DNA of 34,327 nucleotides. Origin: Pseudomonadota bacterium (GTDB lineage Bacteria > Pseudomonadota > Gammaproteobacteria > Pseudomonadales > Azotimanducaceae). Below, piece after piece: positions 17,164-25,043 of the stretch. Position 1 is the stretch's first letter. Each line of letters starts with the position of its first letter. Made by a program: the position numbers and the translations under genes. The DNA is taken from assembly GCA_027624035.1 (NCBI GenBank), contig JAQBUI010000047.1:1-34327 (forward strand), in the 5' to 3' direction. The notes under the pieces were generated by a model. It ran no database searches. It was given only the letters and a program-made list of their open reading frames with translations, and was not told where the DNA came from.

Positions 17164-18056
17164 CAGCCAACTCTCCGCAACGAGCGCTGGTTCAACCACA
17201 GGAACAGCAGTGCCACCGAGGCCACGATGAGCATGGCTGAAGTGGCGAGCGCAGCGCCCAGCGGCGCGTTGTTCGCCTTACCAAACTGAACCTCGATCAT
17301 GTTGGCGATCATCAGTCCATCGGTGCCCCCGAGCAGGCGCGGCGTGACGTAGTCACCCACCGTGGGAATGAACACAATGAGCACTGCCGCAATCAGGCCC
17401 GGCATGGACAGCGGCAGTGTGATGCGCAAAAACCGGCGTACCGGGCCGTCCCCGAGGTCCCGCGCTGCCTCAAGCAGGCTGTGGTCGATGCGCGACAGCG
17501 AAACATACAGGGGCAGGATGGCAAATGGCGCCCAGGCATGTGCCAGGGTGATGACCACGGCGTTGGCGTTATACAGGATGAAGGTCAGCGGTTGATCAAT
17601 GAGGCCCAGGCCCAACAGACCACTGTTCAAAACGCCGTTGTAGCCCAGGATGACCTTCCACAGGAAGATCCGAACCAGGTAACTGGTCCAGAAAGGTATG
17701 GTGATGAGCAGCAGCCACATGCCCCTGCGCTTGCCACCGTAAAATGCCACGAAATAGGCGATAGGGTAGGCGAGCAGTACGGTGACCAGGGTGACGACCC
17801 CGGCAATAAGGAGAGAGCGGGCCATGAGCACCCGGTACAGCGGCTCGGTAAACACCTGCCGGTAATTGTCCAGGCTAATGGTTCGCCTGATCTCGATGAC
17901 GTCCTGGGTCCAGAGGCTCATGATGATCAGCAGTGCCAGCGGTGCCGCAAGCATCGTGAGCGCATACACCAGTGTGGGGCTGATCAGCAGCAGGCCGCGC
18001 CAGTCTCGTGCCATGGGTACTGCCACTGCCCGGGTCACCGTGCGGCCCGCTTGCAT
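17163..18056 (-). CDS. ABC transporter permease, PotB-like
   Basis: The first permease of the same importer, 297 residues with six hydrophobic segments. The segment FWTSYLVRIFLWKVILG is typical of PotB/PotH proteins. The EAA loop is LLEAARDLGDGPVRRFLRITLP, which contacts the ATPase. It is the first gene of the permease-permease-ATPase operon. The 157 bases to the cyclotransferase gene upstream hold no clear promoter or terminator, so read-through from the SET/PLP/cyclotransferase unit is possible. Confidence 0.9.
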   Translation of the reverse strand: MQAGRTVTRAVAVPMARDWRGLLLISPTLVYALTMLAAPLALLIIMSLWTQDVIEIRRTISLDNYRQVFTEPLYRVLMARSLLIAGVVTLVTVLLAYPIAYFVAFYGGKRRGMWLLLITIPFWTSYLVRIFLWKVILGYNGVLNSGLLGLGLIDQPLTFILYNANAVVITLAHAWAPFAILPLYVSLSRIDHSLLEAARDLGDGPVRRFLRITLPLSMPGLIAAVLIVFIPTVGDYVTPRLLGGTDGLMIANMIEVQFGKANNAPLGAALATSAMLIVASVALLFLWLNQRSLRRVG

Positions 18057-18213
18057 CTGCTCATTTTCAAACCTGCCTCGTCAAGTGCTTCATCCGGGCG
18101 CTTTCCCGGCGCGGGCGAATGCTGGAAGACTTCTGCCGGGGGTGCGCAGATGCAGCGGGTAGCTGGCTCCTCCCGTATTGCCAGTTTCCTGGTGCGATGC
18201 TCTGCACGATGGA

Positions 18214-18591
18214 TCAAAGGCTTGCCAGGTCCGGCAGCTCCTGGCAGAGGCGAGCGACATCCGCCCGGTTCAGCACATAAACATAGGCGTTCAGTTGGGT
18301 GCCGTCGCCGGTTACAACAGGTAGCAGCCGACGTTCATAGGCATCGGTTTCGAAATCATCGAGCGTTTGCCAATGGGCGTCGGTGAAGTCCGCTTCAAAA
18401 ATGAATCCCGGGACAGGTGGCGCATCATTTGCGGGAACAAGCACGGGGTACCCGGCAGTGGCCCCGTAGCCCTCAGGGAAATGAATGCCCCGCACGAAAC
18501 CCTTCATCCATGCCCCCGGTATCGCCGCCAGGTAGTTCTCATTGCACCTGCCTGGCATTAGAGTGCCATAGACAAACAGGCGCTCTGTCAT
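18214..18591 (-). CDS. Gamma-glutamylcyclotransferase family protein
   Basis: A 125-residue GGCT/AIG2-fold enzyme. The phosphate-like-loop signature YGTLMPG is at residues 8-14 and the probable catalytic Glu is E81 in LDDFETDAYERR. Enzymes of this fold cyclise a gamma-glutamyl group to 5-oxoproline, freeing the amine or amino acid attached to it; substrates range from gamma-glutamyl amino acids to gamma-glutamylamines. Its ATG, with a long G-rich ribosome binding site, lies 11 bases after the stop of the PLP enzyme, so the two are co-transcribed. That pairing points to removal of a gamma-glutamyl group from an amine, but this is inference. Confidence 0.88.
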   Translation of the reverse strand: MTERLFVYGTLMPGRCNENYLAAIPGAWMKGFVRGIHFPEGYGATAGYPVLVPANDAPPVPGFIFEADFTDAHWQTLDDFETDAYERRLLPVVTGDGTQLNAYVYVLNRADVARLCQELPDLASL

Positions 18592-18602
18592 GGTGCCCCC
18601 CC

Positions 18603-19841
18603 CTACGCACAGCCGTCTACAAGTATCTCTTTAAAATCACCCCGCATGCAGTGATTGGAAGCCATCGAAGCTGAATAACCGCCGCCGTTGATGAGCACCA
18701 GATGGTCCTCGTCGCTCATATCCGGCAGCACAGCATCTTCATACCAGACATCCAACGCCTCGTTGATATTGCCGACTACCGTCATCTTCTGAAGAGAGCC
18801 ATCGGGCACTGCCGATGGATCGATCAGCGGTACGGGTTGAAATGGCAGTCCGTAGTAGGCTGGCTCCGGCGCTATATTGAAACCGGCATCCACGCCAAGA
18901 AACAGGGTATGCCGCTTCTTCTCAAGATAGGTCTTGCTCAGCATCAGGATGCCGGAGTCCTTGACAAGGTACTCACCAGGCTCCATTTCGAGATGAATAT
19001 CGCGTTCGGCAAAGTGCCTTGCAAGCACTGCCGCCCATTGACTCAAGTCCAGTGGATGGTCACTTGCCACGTGAGGTACGCCCAGGCCGCCGCCGACATT
19101 GACGCGCTTGATGGTCGCACAACGATCAACAAACCACAGACAGGCCCGGATCACCTCATCAAGCTGACCCAGTTGCGGCGTCAGGAAGCCGCAGCCAGTG
19201 TGAAAGTGAATCTTGGTGATGGTCAGATTGTGTTGCCGGGCGATCTCCATGGCTTCAGAAAACTGCTCTTTGTAGACACCGAATTTGGTCGTCACATGGC
19301 CGGCGTACTGCAGCCGATCATTGTCCTGACGGCTCACGCCCAGGCCAGGATTCACCCGAATGCCAATGTCAGACCCGGGTTTTGCTTCGCCCCAGGTTCT
19401 AATGGCATGGAGTGAGTCACAGTCCATAAAGAGCCCTTCAAATTCGCAGAGCCGAGCCACATCATTGCGTGACAGGCTGCCAGCCGTGAATGAAACCTGT
19501 GACGGTTTGAATCCGGCCTTGACGGCATGTGCCACTTCATTGGGAGAGCAGGCATCGATTCCTACGGACCCTTGCTGTTGCAGGAATTGCAGCAGGGGTG
19601 CGAACCGATTGGCTTTCATCGCATAGAGTATCGTGTAGCGATTCCTCAAAGCGGTCGCATCCAGCGCCGTTTTCAAACGCTGGATATTGCTTGCGACCCG
19701 CTGGCCGGAATAGACGAAGGTCGGCGTACCGTGCTCAGCAATCAGATCTTTGACCCAATTGCCGGCAAATTGCAGTTGACCTTCCTGGTAGCAAAGGTCG
19801 GGTCTTTGCCACCAGGCGAAACTATCACTAGAGGCTGTCAC
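18603..19841 (-). CDS. Fold-III PLP enzyme, diaminopimelate/ornithine decarboxylase-like
   Basis: A 412-residue PLP enzyme of the alanine-racemase-fold decarboxylase family. The PLP Lys is K76 in YAMKAN, the HIGS-like segment is HFHTG with H214, the phosphate-binding glycines are GGGLG (250-254), and the C-terminal Tyr is Y389 in GGGYSASM. Two usual features look changed: the EPGR motif reads EPGE (287-290), and the site where family members have a catalytic Cys before Glu-Ser reads NINE (358-361). It may therefore act on an unusual substrate or catalyse a different reaction. The start is a GTG three bases after the SET gene stop, and the cyclotransferase gene follows after 11 bases. Confidence 0.85.
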   Translation of the reverse strand: MTASSDSFAWWQRPDLCYQEGQLQFAGNWVKDLIAEHGTPTFVYSGQRVASNIQRLKTALDATALRNRYTILYAMKANRFAPLLQFLQQQGSVGIDACSPNEVAHAVKAGFKPSQVSFTAGSLSRNDVARLCEFEGLFMDCDSLHAIRTWGEAKPGSDIGIRVNPGLGVSRQDNDRLQYAGHVTTKFGVYKEQFSEAMEIARQHNLTITKIHFHTGCGFLTPQLGQLDEVIRACLWFVDRCATIKRVNVGGGLGVPHVASDHPLDLSQWAAVLARHFAERDIHLEMEPGEYLVKDSGILMLSKTYLEKKRHTLFLGVDAGFNIAPEPAYYGLPFQPVPLIDPSAVPDGSLQKMTVVGNINEALDVWYEDAVLPDMSDEDHLVLINGGGYSASMASNHCMRGDFKEILVDGCA

Positions 19842-19844
19842 GCC

Positions 19845-20321
19845 CTATGTCAGTCCAGTCGCTTCAGCGGCTTCCGCCTGGATGGTACGCGCGCCGGTAG
19901 GCATCTCGAGGCTGCCCGTAATCCATCCACGACAGGCCACGCTGTTGCAACTGCATGGGAATTGCTTGTACAGAACTTCTTCCGTCTGGGCGTAGTCCAT
20001 GTAGAGATAGGTGTTGGCCGGAATATCGGCCAGTGCAGTCACCGTCATGTTCTGCATGTCGACCGAAACATTCGGTGTGCAGGAGTGCAGCAGGTAACCG
20101 GCAAAATACAAATCGAGTAGATGTTTGCCCTTGCCGATCTGGAGGGTGTGCTGCAGGATTTCAGGAACAATTTCGCCGTTTATGACGGCGACTAACTCGC
20201 CAGCAGAAAAACTGCGCAAGGCAAGCACGCCACTGCCGGACAACTCGTCTTTGTTCGTGACTCTGAAGTCCGTGGCCTGGGGGAAAAGCGGGTTCGTGCC
20301 AAATTCTTTGGGGTATAGCAT
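19845..20321 (-). CDS. Small SET-domain protein lysine methyltransferase
   Basis: A 158-residue protein that is almost only a SET domain. GSGVLALRSFSAGELV (29-44) is the N-terminal SET beta region. LLHSCTPN (77-84) corresponds to the NHSCxPN motif, with Leu78 where Asn is usual, and the catalytic-site Tyr region is YMDY (107-110). A post-SET Cys cluster CSCNSVACRG (C123, C125, C130) would bind zinc. SET proteins use SAM to methylate lysine side chains, mostly in proteins. I chose the ATG at 20321 (GGAG about ten bases upstream); an in-frame TTG at 20366 is less likely. It is the first gene of a unit with the PLP enzyme and the cyclotransferase. Confidence 0.82.
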   Translation of the reverse strand: MLYPKEFGTNPLFPQATDFRVTNKDELSGSGVLALRSFSAGELVAVINGEIVPEILQHTLQIGKGKHLLDLYFAGYLLHSCTPNVSVDMQNMTVTALADIPANTYLYMDYAQTEEVLYKQFPCSCNSVACRGWITGSLEMPTGARTIQAEAAEATGLT

Positions 20322-20487
20322 CGCCAATAATCTCCATCTTGAGAGGGCAGTTAAACGACACAACAAAAGACTGATGATCTTGGCTCTCTGGCAGCGAGAC
20401 CGGCGTAATCAACGCGCGCTTTATACTGCCGATTTCGTGTCGTATCAAGCGTTTTGAACACAAGAAGACAAAGTGTATTTTGCCTGG

Positions 20488-20577
20488 GAGCCCTCAGCGT
20501 GCCCGGGGTCGGGCACGCCGTTGTCGTGCCGGGAAGTTTTCCGGACGGCACAGCGTGCGGCCAGAACTTCCATGAAA
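20488..20577 (+). repeat. Hairpin repeat, subfamily A, copy 1
   Basis: A full-length copy of about 90 bp, beginning GAGCCCTCAGCGTG and ending AACTTCCATGAAA. It contains a 9-bp stem (GCGTGCCCG with CGGGCACGC, 20497-20518) and a second hairpin with arms GTGCCG and CGGCAC. A longer-range pairing, GGAAGTT with AACTTCC, is also possible. Confidence 0.9.
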
Positions 20578-20625
20578 GTCGGTAGCTTGAAAATCGCCCA
20601 TTTGCAGGCTTGTAAAGAGGATGAG

Positions 20626-20708
20626 GAGCCCTCAGCGTACCCGGGTCGGGCACGCCGTTGTCGTGCCGGGAAGTTTTCGGACGGCACTGCGTGCGGACTT
20701 CCATGAAA
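20626..20708 (+). repeat. Hairpin repeat, subfamily A, copy 2
   Basis: Second copy 48 bases after the first, in the same orientation. It lacks several bases in the second hairpin and about seven near the 3' end, but keeps the ends GAGCCCTCAGCGT and ACTTCCATGAAA. Confidence 0.85.
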
Positions 20709-20814
20709 GGCCTGTCGAGGTCGAAGTGCGTCGTATGTGCCGCCTGCGAATGGACCAGTGGATTCCCGGCCCGACATCGGTAAAATGATCCCGTTCTGAC
20801 CAGGTCTTCTATTG

Positions 20815-21087
20815 ATGTTCCGAGAAGCAGCTTCGACAATCGTCCTGATTCTGGGACTTGCGCTGACGTTCCAGTCAGCGGTTGTCGTCGATCATTTGCA
20901 TGTCGATTTGAATGAGGTCGACTCCTGTGTCGTCTGTACGGGCTACTCGTCCGTTGCCGATGTTCCCGCCAGCGCTGCCGCTGGTGTCCTGGTGGTCAGT
21001 AGCGAGCGATTCGGGCCATTCGCCCCGCGCCGGGCGCATGCACGGCCGCCGGAAAGTACCGCGCGGGGATCTCCTGCCAGTCGATAG
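20815..21087 (+). CDS. Small exported protein with a CxxC motif, next to a metal receptor
   Basis: A 90-residue protein with a hydrophobic N-terminal segment (about residues 8-26, signal peptide or anchor). The segment DHLHVDLNEVDSCVVC follows, offering two His, several acidic residues and a CxxC pair. This composition and the position 38 bases before a TonB-dependent metal receptor suggest a periplasmic metal-binding or metal-sensing accessory, as with small DUF2946-like proteins found beside such receptors. The tail is Arg/Pro-rich and without pattern. The start is the ATG at 20815; a TTG just before it is the alternative. The ribosome binding site is weak. Confidence 0.65.
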   Translation: MFREAASTIVLILGLALTFQSAVVVDHLHVDLNEVDSCVVCTGYSSVADVPASAAAGVLVVSSERFGPFAPRRAHARPPESTARGSPASR

Positions 21088-21125
21088 ACGGTCGTTTATC
21101 GAATTCACTGGATCTGGAGAAACCT

Positions 21126-23285
21126 ATGAAAAAGCGCACCCTTGCGCCCGTATTGCTGTCACTGCTGAGTGGACCCATACTCGCGCAGCCCCACTCAACC
21201 CACCTGGAACATCATATAGAGGAAATCATCGTCACCGCGACACCGTTCAGGGACGAAATTGCGGAGACCATGCTGCCGGTCAACGTCGTCACTGGTGAGG
21301 AACTGCGCCGCAAGGTCGGTCATTCTCTTGGCGAGACGCTGAAGAATGAGACCGGAATCCATTCCGCATCGTTCGGTACCGGCGTCGGCCAGCCAGTGAT
21401 TCGCGGCCAGTCCGGCAATCGTGTACAGGTACTTCAGAGTGGCGTCGAGGTCACAGATGCCGCCGCGATCAGCCCGGACCACGCCAACGGCGTTGAGCCA
21501 CTGCTGGCGGATCGCATCGAAGTACTGCGCGGGCCATCTACCCTGCTGTATGGTAACGGAGCGATCGGTGGCGTCGTCAATGTCGTCGACCGCCGCATCC
21601 CGCAGACCCTTAAGTCAGAGCACCGGTTTATCGGTGAGCAGGCATACGATTCCGTCAGCGACGAAAATCGTACCCTGATTCGTTTCGATGGCGCGGCCGG
21701 AAGCCTCGGGTTTCACCTGGACGGTGTGACCCGGTCCGGCAACAATGTCGACATTCCCGGCTTTGCCAACCTCGACCCTGCGGCCGGGGACAACACGTTC
21801 GGTTTCATTGAAAACTCGTTCTCCGAGAGTGAGTCACTGCACTTCGGCACCTCTTTTATTGGCGAGCAGGGCTTCATGGGCTTTTCCGTCGGGCGCATCA
21901 CCAGTCAATATGGCCTGCCTCCCGGCGTTCATTCCCACCATCATGAAGAGGATCATGAGGGTGACGAAGATGAGCACCATGAGGACGAAACGCATGAGTC
22001 GGAGCATCACGATGACGATGATGAAGAGGGTCACAGCGATGCCGGGGATGTAGCGATTCGCCTGGACCTTGAGCAGATACGCTATGACCTCAAAGCCCAC
22101 TACGACTTCAGGTCCGGGTTCTTGCAGACGTTCGAGGCGCATCTGGGGTTCGCCGATTACGAGCACACAGAGATCGAGATTCAAGAGCGGGAGCGTGAGA
22201 TCGGCACCACCTACACCAATCGCGGTTTCGACAGCCGGTTCACGGTCAGCCATCGACCTGTTGGAAACTGGACCGGCATTGCCGGAATCCAGGTCAGCCG
22301 GACGGAGTTCGCTGCGGTTGGTGAAGAGGCGTACATTGACCCTGCTGACATTGATGCCGGCGCGATCTTTCTGGTGGAACGTCTGGATGGGGATCGACTT
22401 GACTGGGAACTGGGTGCCCGCATGGAGCGTCAGCAGATCGACCCTGCCGGCGACTGCAGCAGCAGTGAGTCCACCATGAGCCTTTCGGCCAGCGCCCGCT
22501 ACGTCTTTCTCGAATCGTCCAGTCTGTTGGCGGCAGTCTCCCGTTCAGAGCGAGCGCCAACCGTCGAGGAACTCTATTCGAACATCACGGGTGCGGGTTG
22601 CACGCGACCGGCCGATGACGGGGGTCTCGTCCTGCACGCCGCCACGGATCTGCTGGAATTGGGCAACCCGGAACTGGACGTCGAAACGGCCAACAACATT
22701 GAACTGGGGCTGCGCCATGAGATCGGCGCGGTGAGCGGGCGCTTCAGTGCCTTTTACAATGCGATCGACAGCTACATTTATCTGGAAGAATCGGGCGCGA
22801 TCGGCGAGCAAGTCCTGGCTGTTTACCGCAGCCGTGATGCCACCTTCCGCGGTATTGAACTGTCGCTGGAAGCGCCGCTGGCAACAACGAATTCTGGCGC
22901 CTTCGATGCAAGGTTTTTCAGCGATGTGGTACGGGCCGAGTTTGATGGCGGCGCCAATGTGCCACGGATTCCTCCGGTTCGGTTCGGCGTCGAACTCGAG
23001 TTCACCAGCCCCAACGCCAGCGCAGGACTATCGTTCGTTCGGGCTCTCGACCAGAATCGGGTCGGCAGCGAAGAGACATCAACCCCAGGCTACGCCCGTG
23101 TTGGCGCGCATGCCGATTACACCTGGCAACTGACCGGCGGCGAGTTGATGGTGTTTGTGCGCGCCGACAATCTGCTTGATGAGGATATTCGAAACCATGT
23201 GTCGCTACTCAAGGAGGCGGTCCCGGAACCGGGCCGTAGTGTTCGTGTTGGTTTGCGCCTGACCCTGGACCAGGCAACCTTTTGA
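21126..23285 (+). CDS. TonB-dependent outer-membrane receptor, ZnuD-like (zinc uptake)
   Basis: A 719-residue TonB-dependent receptor with a signal peptide (about residues 1-20), a TonB-box-like EEIIVTATP, a plug domain with QPVIRGQSGNRVQVLQSGV and EVLRGPSTLLYGNGAIGG, and a beta barrel ending in Phe. An extracellular loop at about residues 269-305 is packed with His, Asp and Glu (for example HSHHHEEDHEGDEDEHH), as in the zinc receptor ZnuD of Neisseria and Acinetobacter. The likely role is capture of zinc, possibly another divalent metal, for energised import. It probably forms a transcript with the CxxC protein 38 bases upstream. I see no partner TonB/ExbB genes here. Confidence 0.88.
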   Translation: MKKRTLAPVLLSLLSGPILAQPHSTHLEHHIEEIIVTATPFRDEIAETMLPVNVVTGEELRRKVGHSLGETLKNETGIHSASFGTGVGQPVIRGQSGNRVQVLQSGVEVTDAAAISPDHANGVEPLLADRIEVLRGPSTLLYGNGAIGGVVNVVDRRIPQTLKSEHRFIGEQAYDSVSDENRTLIRFDGAAGSLGFHLDGVTRSGNNVDIPGFANLDPAAGDNTFGFIENSFSESESLHFGTSFIGEQGFMGFSVGRITSQYGLPPGVHSHHHEEDHEGDEDEHHEDETHESEHHDDDDEEGHSDAGDVAIRLDLEQIRYDLKAHYDFRSGFLQTFEAHLGFADYEHTEIEIQEREREIGTTYTNRGFDSRFTVSHRPVGNWTGIAGIQVSRTEFAAVGEEAYIDPADIDAGAIFLVERLDGDRLDWELGARMERQQIDPAGDCSSSESTMSLSASARYVFLESSSLLAAVSRSERAPTVEELYSNITGAGCTRPADDGGLVLHAATDLLELGNPELDVETANNIELGLRHEIGAVSGRFSAFYNAIDSYIYLEESGAIGEQVLAVYRSRDATFRGIELSLEAPLATTNSGAFDARFFSDVVRAEFDGGANVPRIPPVRFGVELEFTSPNASAGLSFVRALDQNRVGSEETSTPGYARVGAHADYTWQLTGGELMVFVRADNLLDEDIRNHVSLLKEAVPEPGRSVRVGLRLTLDQATF

Positions 23286-23320
23286 TTTACCTTGTCCGCA
23301 ATAGCTGAGTTGGAGTCGTC

Positions 23321-23392
23321 CTCGAAACATCGCGAAATTGAACTTTCACGATTTTCTGCGGCCGCCTCCGATTGGCTCTCACCGGGAAGACG
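23321..23392 (+). repeat. Copy of the CGAAACATCGCG dispersed repeat
   Basis: A copy of about 72 bp in the gap between the convergent receptor and channel genes. It shares CGCGAAATTGAA, CGATTTTCTGCGGC and GGCTCTCAC with the segment at 8771-8845. Downstream, CACCGGGA (23380-23387) and TCCCGGTG (23412-23419) could pair as an 8-bp stem around a 24-base loop. Confidence 0.6.
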
Positions 23393-23482
23393 CGCGAGCA
23401 GGATGCGATCTCCCGGTGACTCAACCAAAGATCTTTGAATACCACTTGTGATTCCTGATGCTTATCCTCGGTTGGCCTGGTC

Positions 23483-24586
23483 CTAGTGATCAGGATGACC
23501 GAGATAGCGGGTCAGCACCTGTTGCCAGTCACTGTTTCGGATCGTGCTGAGCAGCATCTGATTCATTGGTTCCCGCAGGTCGCTTTGTGTCGGTAGTGCG
23601 ATGGCATAGTCCTGGCGTTCAAACTGGGCTGGCAGGACATCCGTGCGCCGCGGATATTCCCGGTTGGACAGGTACTGCAGGATCGGTTTGTCGTACACCA
23701 GAGCGTCAAATCCACCATCTCCCAGGGCCGCGAGGGCAGACGTGACATCGCTGCGTACCGCGTATCGGATGCCCCTGGCATCCAGATAGGCAGCGCTGCT
23801 CGAATTGGCTACGGTCAGCACGCGCACATTTGGCAGATCTGCAGGCCCTCGTACCGAGTGCTCCAGCCGTCCTACAGTCAGACTGGTAGCGATGGCAGCC
23901 GTAAAGCCCGATATCAGGATGATCGCGGCAAACATCCACACCAGGCCAACGATGCGGCCGGCCAGGGTAATCGGGGCTTTGTCGCCATAGCCGACGGTGG
24001 TCATGGTGACCGCTGCCCACCAGAAGCTGGCGCCGATGCCCTCGAGCAGGCTGCCGCCAAACATGCCCGGGTTCTTCTTTCGTTCAAAGATCCACAGGAT
24101 GAGGCCCACCAGTAACAGCAGACCGCCCAGCGCGACCAGGGCGAGGAAGAACTCCCACGAGAAAATCCCGCGAAACACGCCGAAAACAGAGTCTCCTTCT
24201 GCGGGTACGGCGATGGCGAGCCCCGTGGTATGAAATGGATGGGTGAAGTCGATCCTGGTTTCCCGTTCGGCCGTCACCGTCAGCGCGGCGACCGAGACCG
24301 ACAGGGTGCCGTCTTCCAATCCCGTGATCAGCCCGGCAAGGTCCCGGCGCTCGAATTCGTAGCTCAGGTTCAACGCCTCGGCCACGCGCCGCCACAGCTC
24401 AATGCTGATGCCGGACAGGCTGCCGTCCTCATTAGCGATGACAAAGGGCGGAGCAATGCGGGTACCGACCACCAGCGCCGGGCCGTCTTGCGCCAGCACC
24501 GCTGGCGTGAAGGGCAGGGTCGCGAGGCAAAGCACGAGCCAACACCTGCGGAGCCATACGCGGTGAACGTTCACGTCAGTCCTCAT
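23483..24586 (-). CDS. Glutamate-receptor-like ligand-gated potassium channel (GluR0 type)
   Basis: A prokaryotic ionotropic-glutamate-receptor homologue in the inner membrane. Numbered from an upstream GTG (subtract three for the ATG used here), it has a signal peptide (about 15-35), ligand lobe 1 (about 40-130), a first membrane helix (147-170), a re-entrant pore loop with selectivity filter TVGYGD (200-205), a second helix (212-235) ending in SGFTAAIATSLTV, which recalls the eukaryotic SYTANLAAF motif, then lobe 2. The TVGYGD filter predicts K+ selectivity. Lobe 1 has binding-protein features (TVTAERETRIDFTHPF) typical of amino-acid sites. It lies 61 bases after corA on the same strand. 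Confidence 0.9.
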   Translation of the reverse strand: MRTDVNVHRVWLRRCWLVLCLATLPFTPAVLAQDGPALVVGTRIAPPFVIANEDGSLSGISIELWRRVAEALNLSYEFERRDLAGLITGLEDGTLSVSVAALTVTAERETRIDFTHPFHTTGLAIAVPAEGDSVFGVFRGIFSWEFFLALVALGGLLLLVGLILWIFERKKNPGMFGGSLLEGIGASFWWAAVTMTTVGYGDKAPITLAGRIVGLVWMFAAIILISGFTAAIATSLTVGRLEHSVRGPADLPNVRVLTVANSSSAAYLDARGIRYAVRSDVTSALAALGDGGFDALVYDKPILQYLSNREYPRRTDVLPAQFERQDYAIALPTQSDLREPMNQMLLSTIRNSDWQQVLTRYLGHPDH

Positions 24587-25040
24587 GGCACACACTCTGG
24601 CGAAAGAGCTCTCATGAACGCGCTATCCGGGACGCGGCCCCGCAGGCTCACGTACTGTCCTTGCCAATCCAGCCCTTGATGCGGAAATAGAGCAGCATCC
24701 CGGATGTGAGCACGATGAAGGTGACCCAGACCGCAGGATAGGCCCAGGGCAATCCGAGTTCGGGCATATGCTGGAAGTTCATCCCGTACACCCCTGCCAC
24801 AAACGTCAGCGGAATGAATACCGAGGCCATGATCGTCAGTACTTTCATGATCTCATTCATGCGGTTGGACACAGCAGACATATACAGGTCTGTGAGGCCG
24901 CTTGCCATTTCCCGGTAGGACTCGATGATCTCGACTACCTGAATGGTATGCTCGTAAACGTCCCGGAGAAATGGCTTGGTTGTGTCGTTGATCTTGCCGG
25001 ACTCGTCGCGGTAGAGCTGATCGACCACTTCACGGGTAGG

Positions 25041-25043
25041 CTA
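25041..25043 (-). other. In-frame amber stop inside corA
   Basis: TAG in the reading frame of corA, with homologous sequence continuing in the same frame on both sides and no length change. Only one base separates it from the Trp codon TGG. Confidence 0.85.

Larger units (their letters stand above)
20322..20814. other. Divergent intergenic region with two hairpin repeats
   Basis: The 493 bases between the SET gene (- strand) and the CxxC-protein gene (+ strand) hold two subfamily A hairpin repeats (20488-20577 and 20626-20708) and the likely promoters of both transcripts. TAAAAT at 20781-20786 is a possible -10 for the + strand unit, with no good -35. I looked for a Zur-box-like palindrome upstream of the receptor unit and did not find a convincing one. 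Short ORFs on both strands run through the repeats and are not credible. Confidence 0.55.

Noticed and set aside
20488..20577. Integron attC site
   Set aside because: The element is about the right size and forms hairpins, but it lacks the R'' and R' boxes ending in AAC and GTT, and no gene cassettes or integrase are present.
20161..20839. Short minus-strand ORFs through the repeats upstream of the SET gene
   Set aside because: Their sequence is repeat-derived and nearly the same peptide appears wherever the element occurs.
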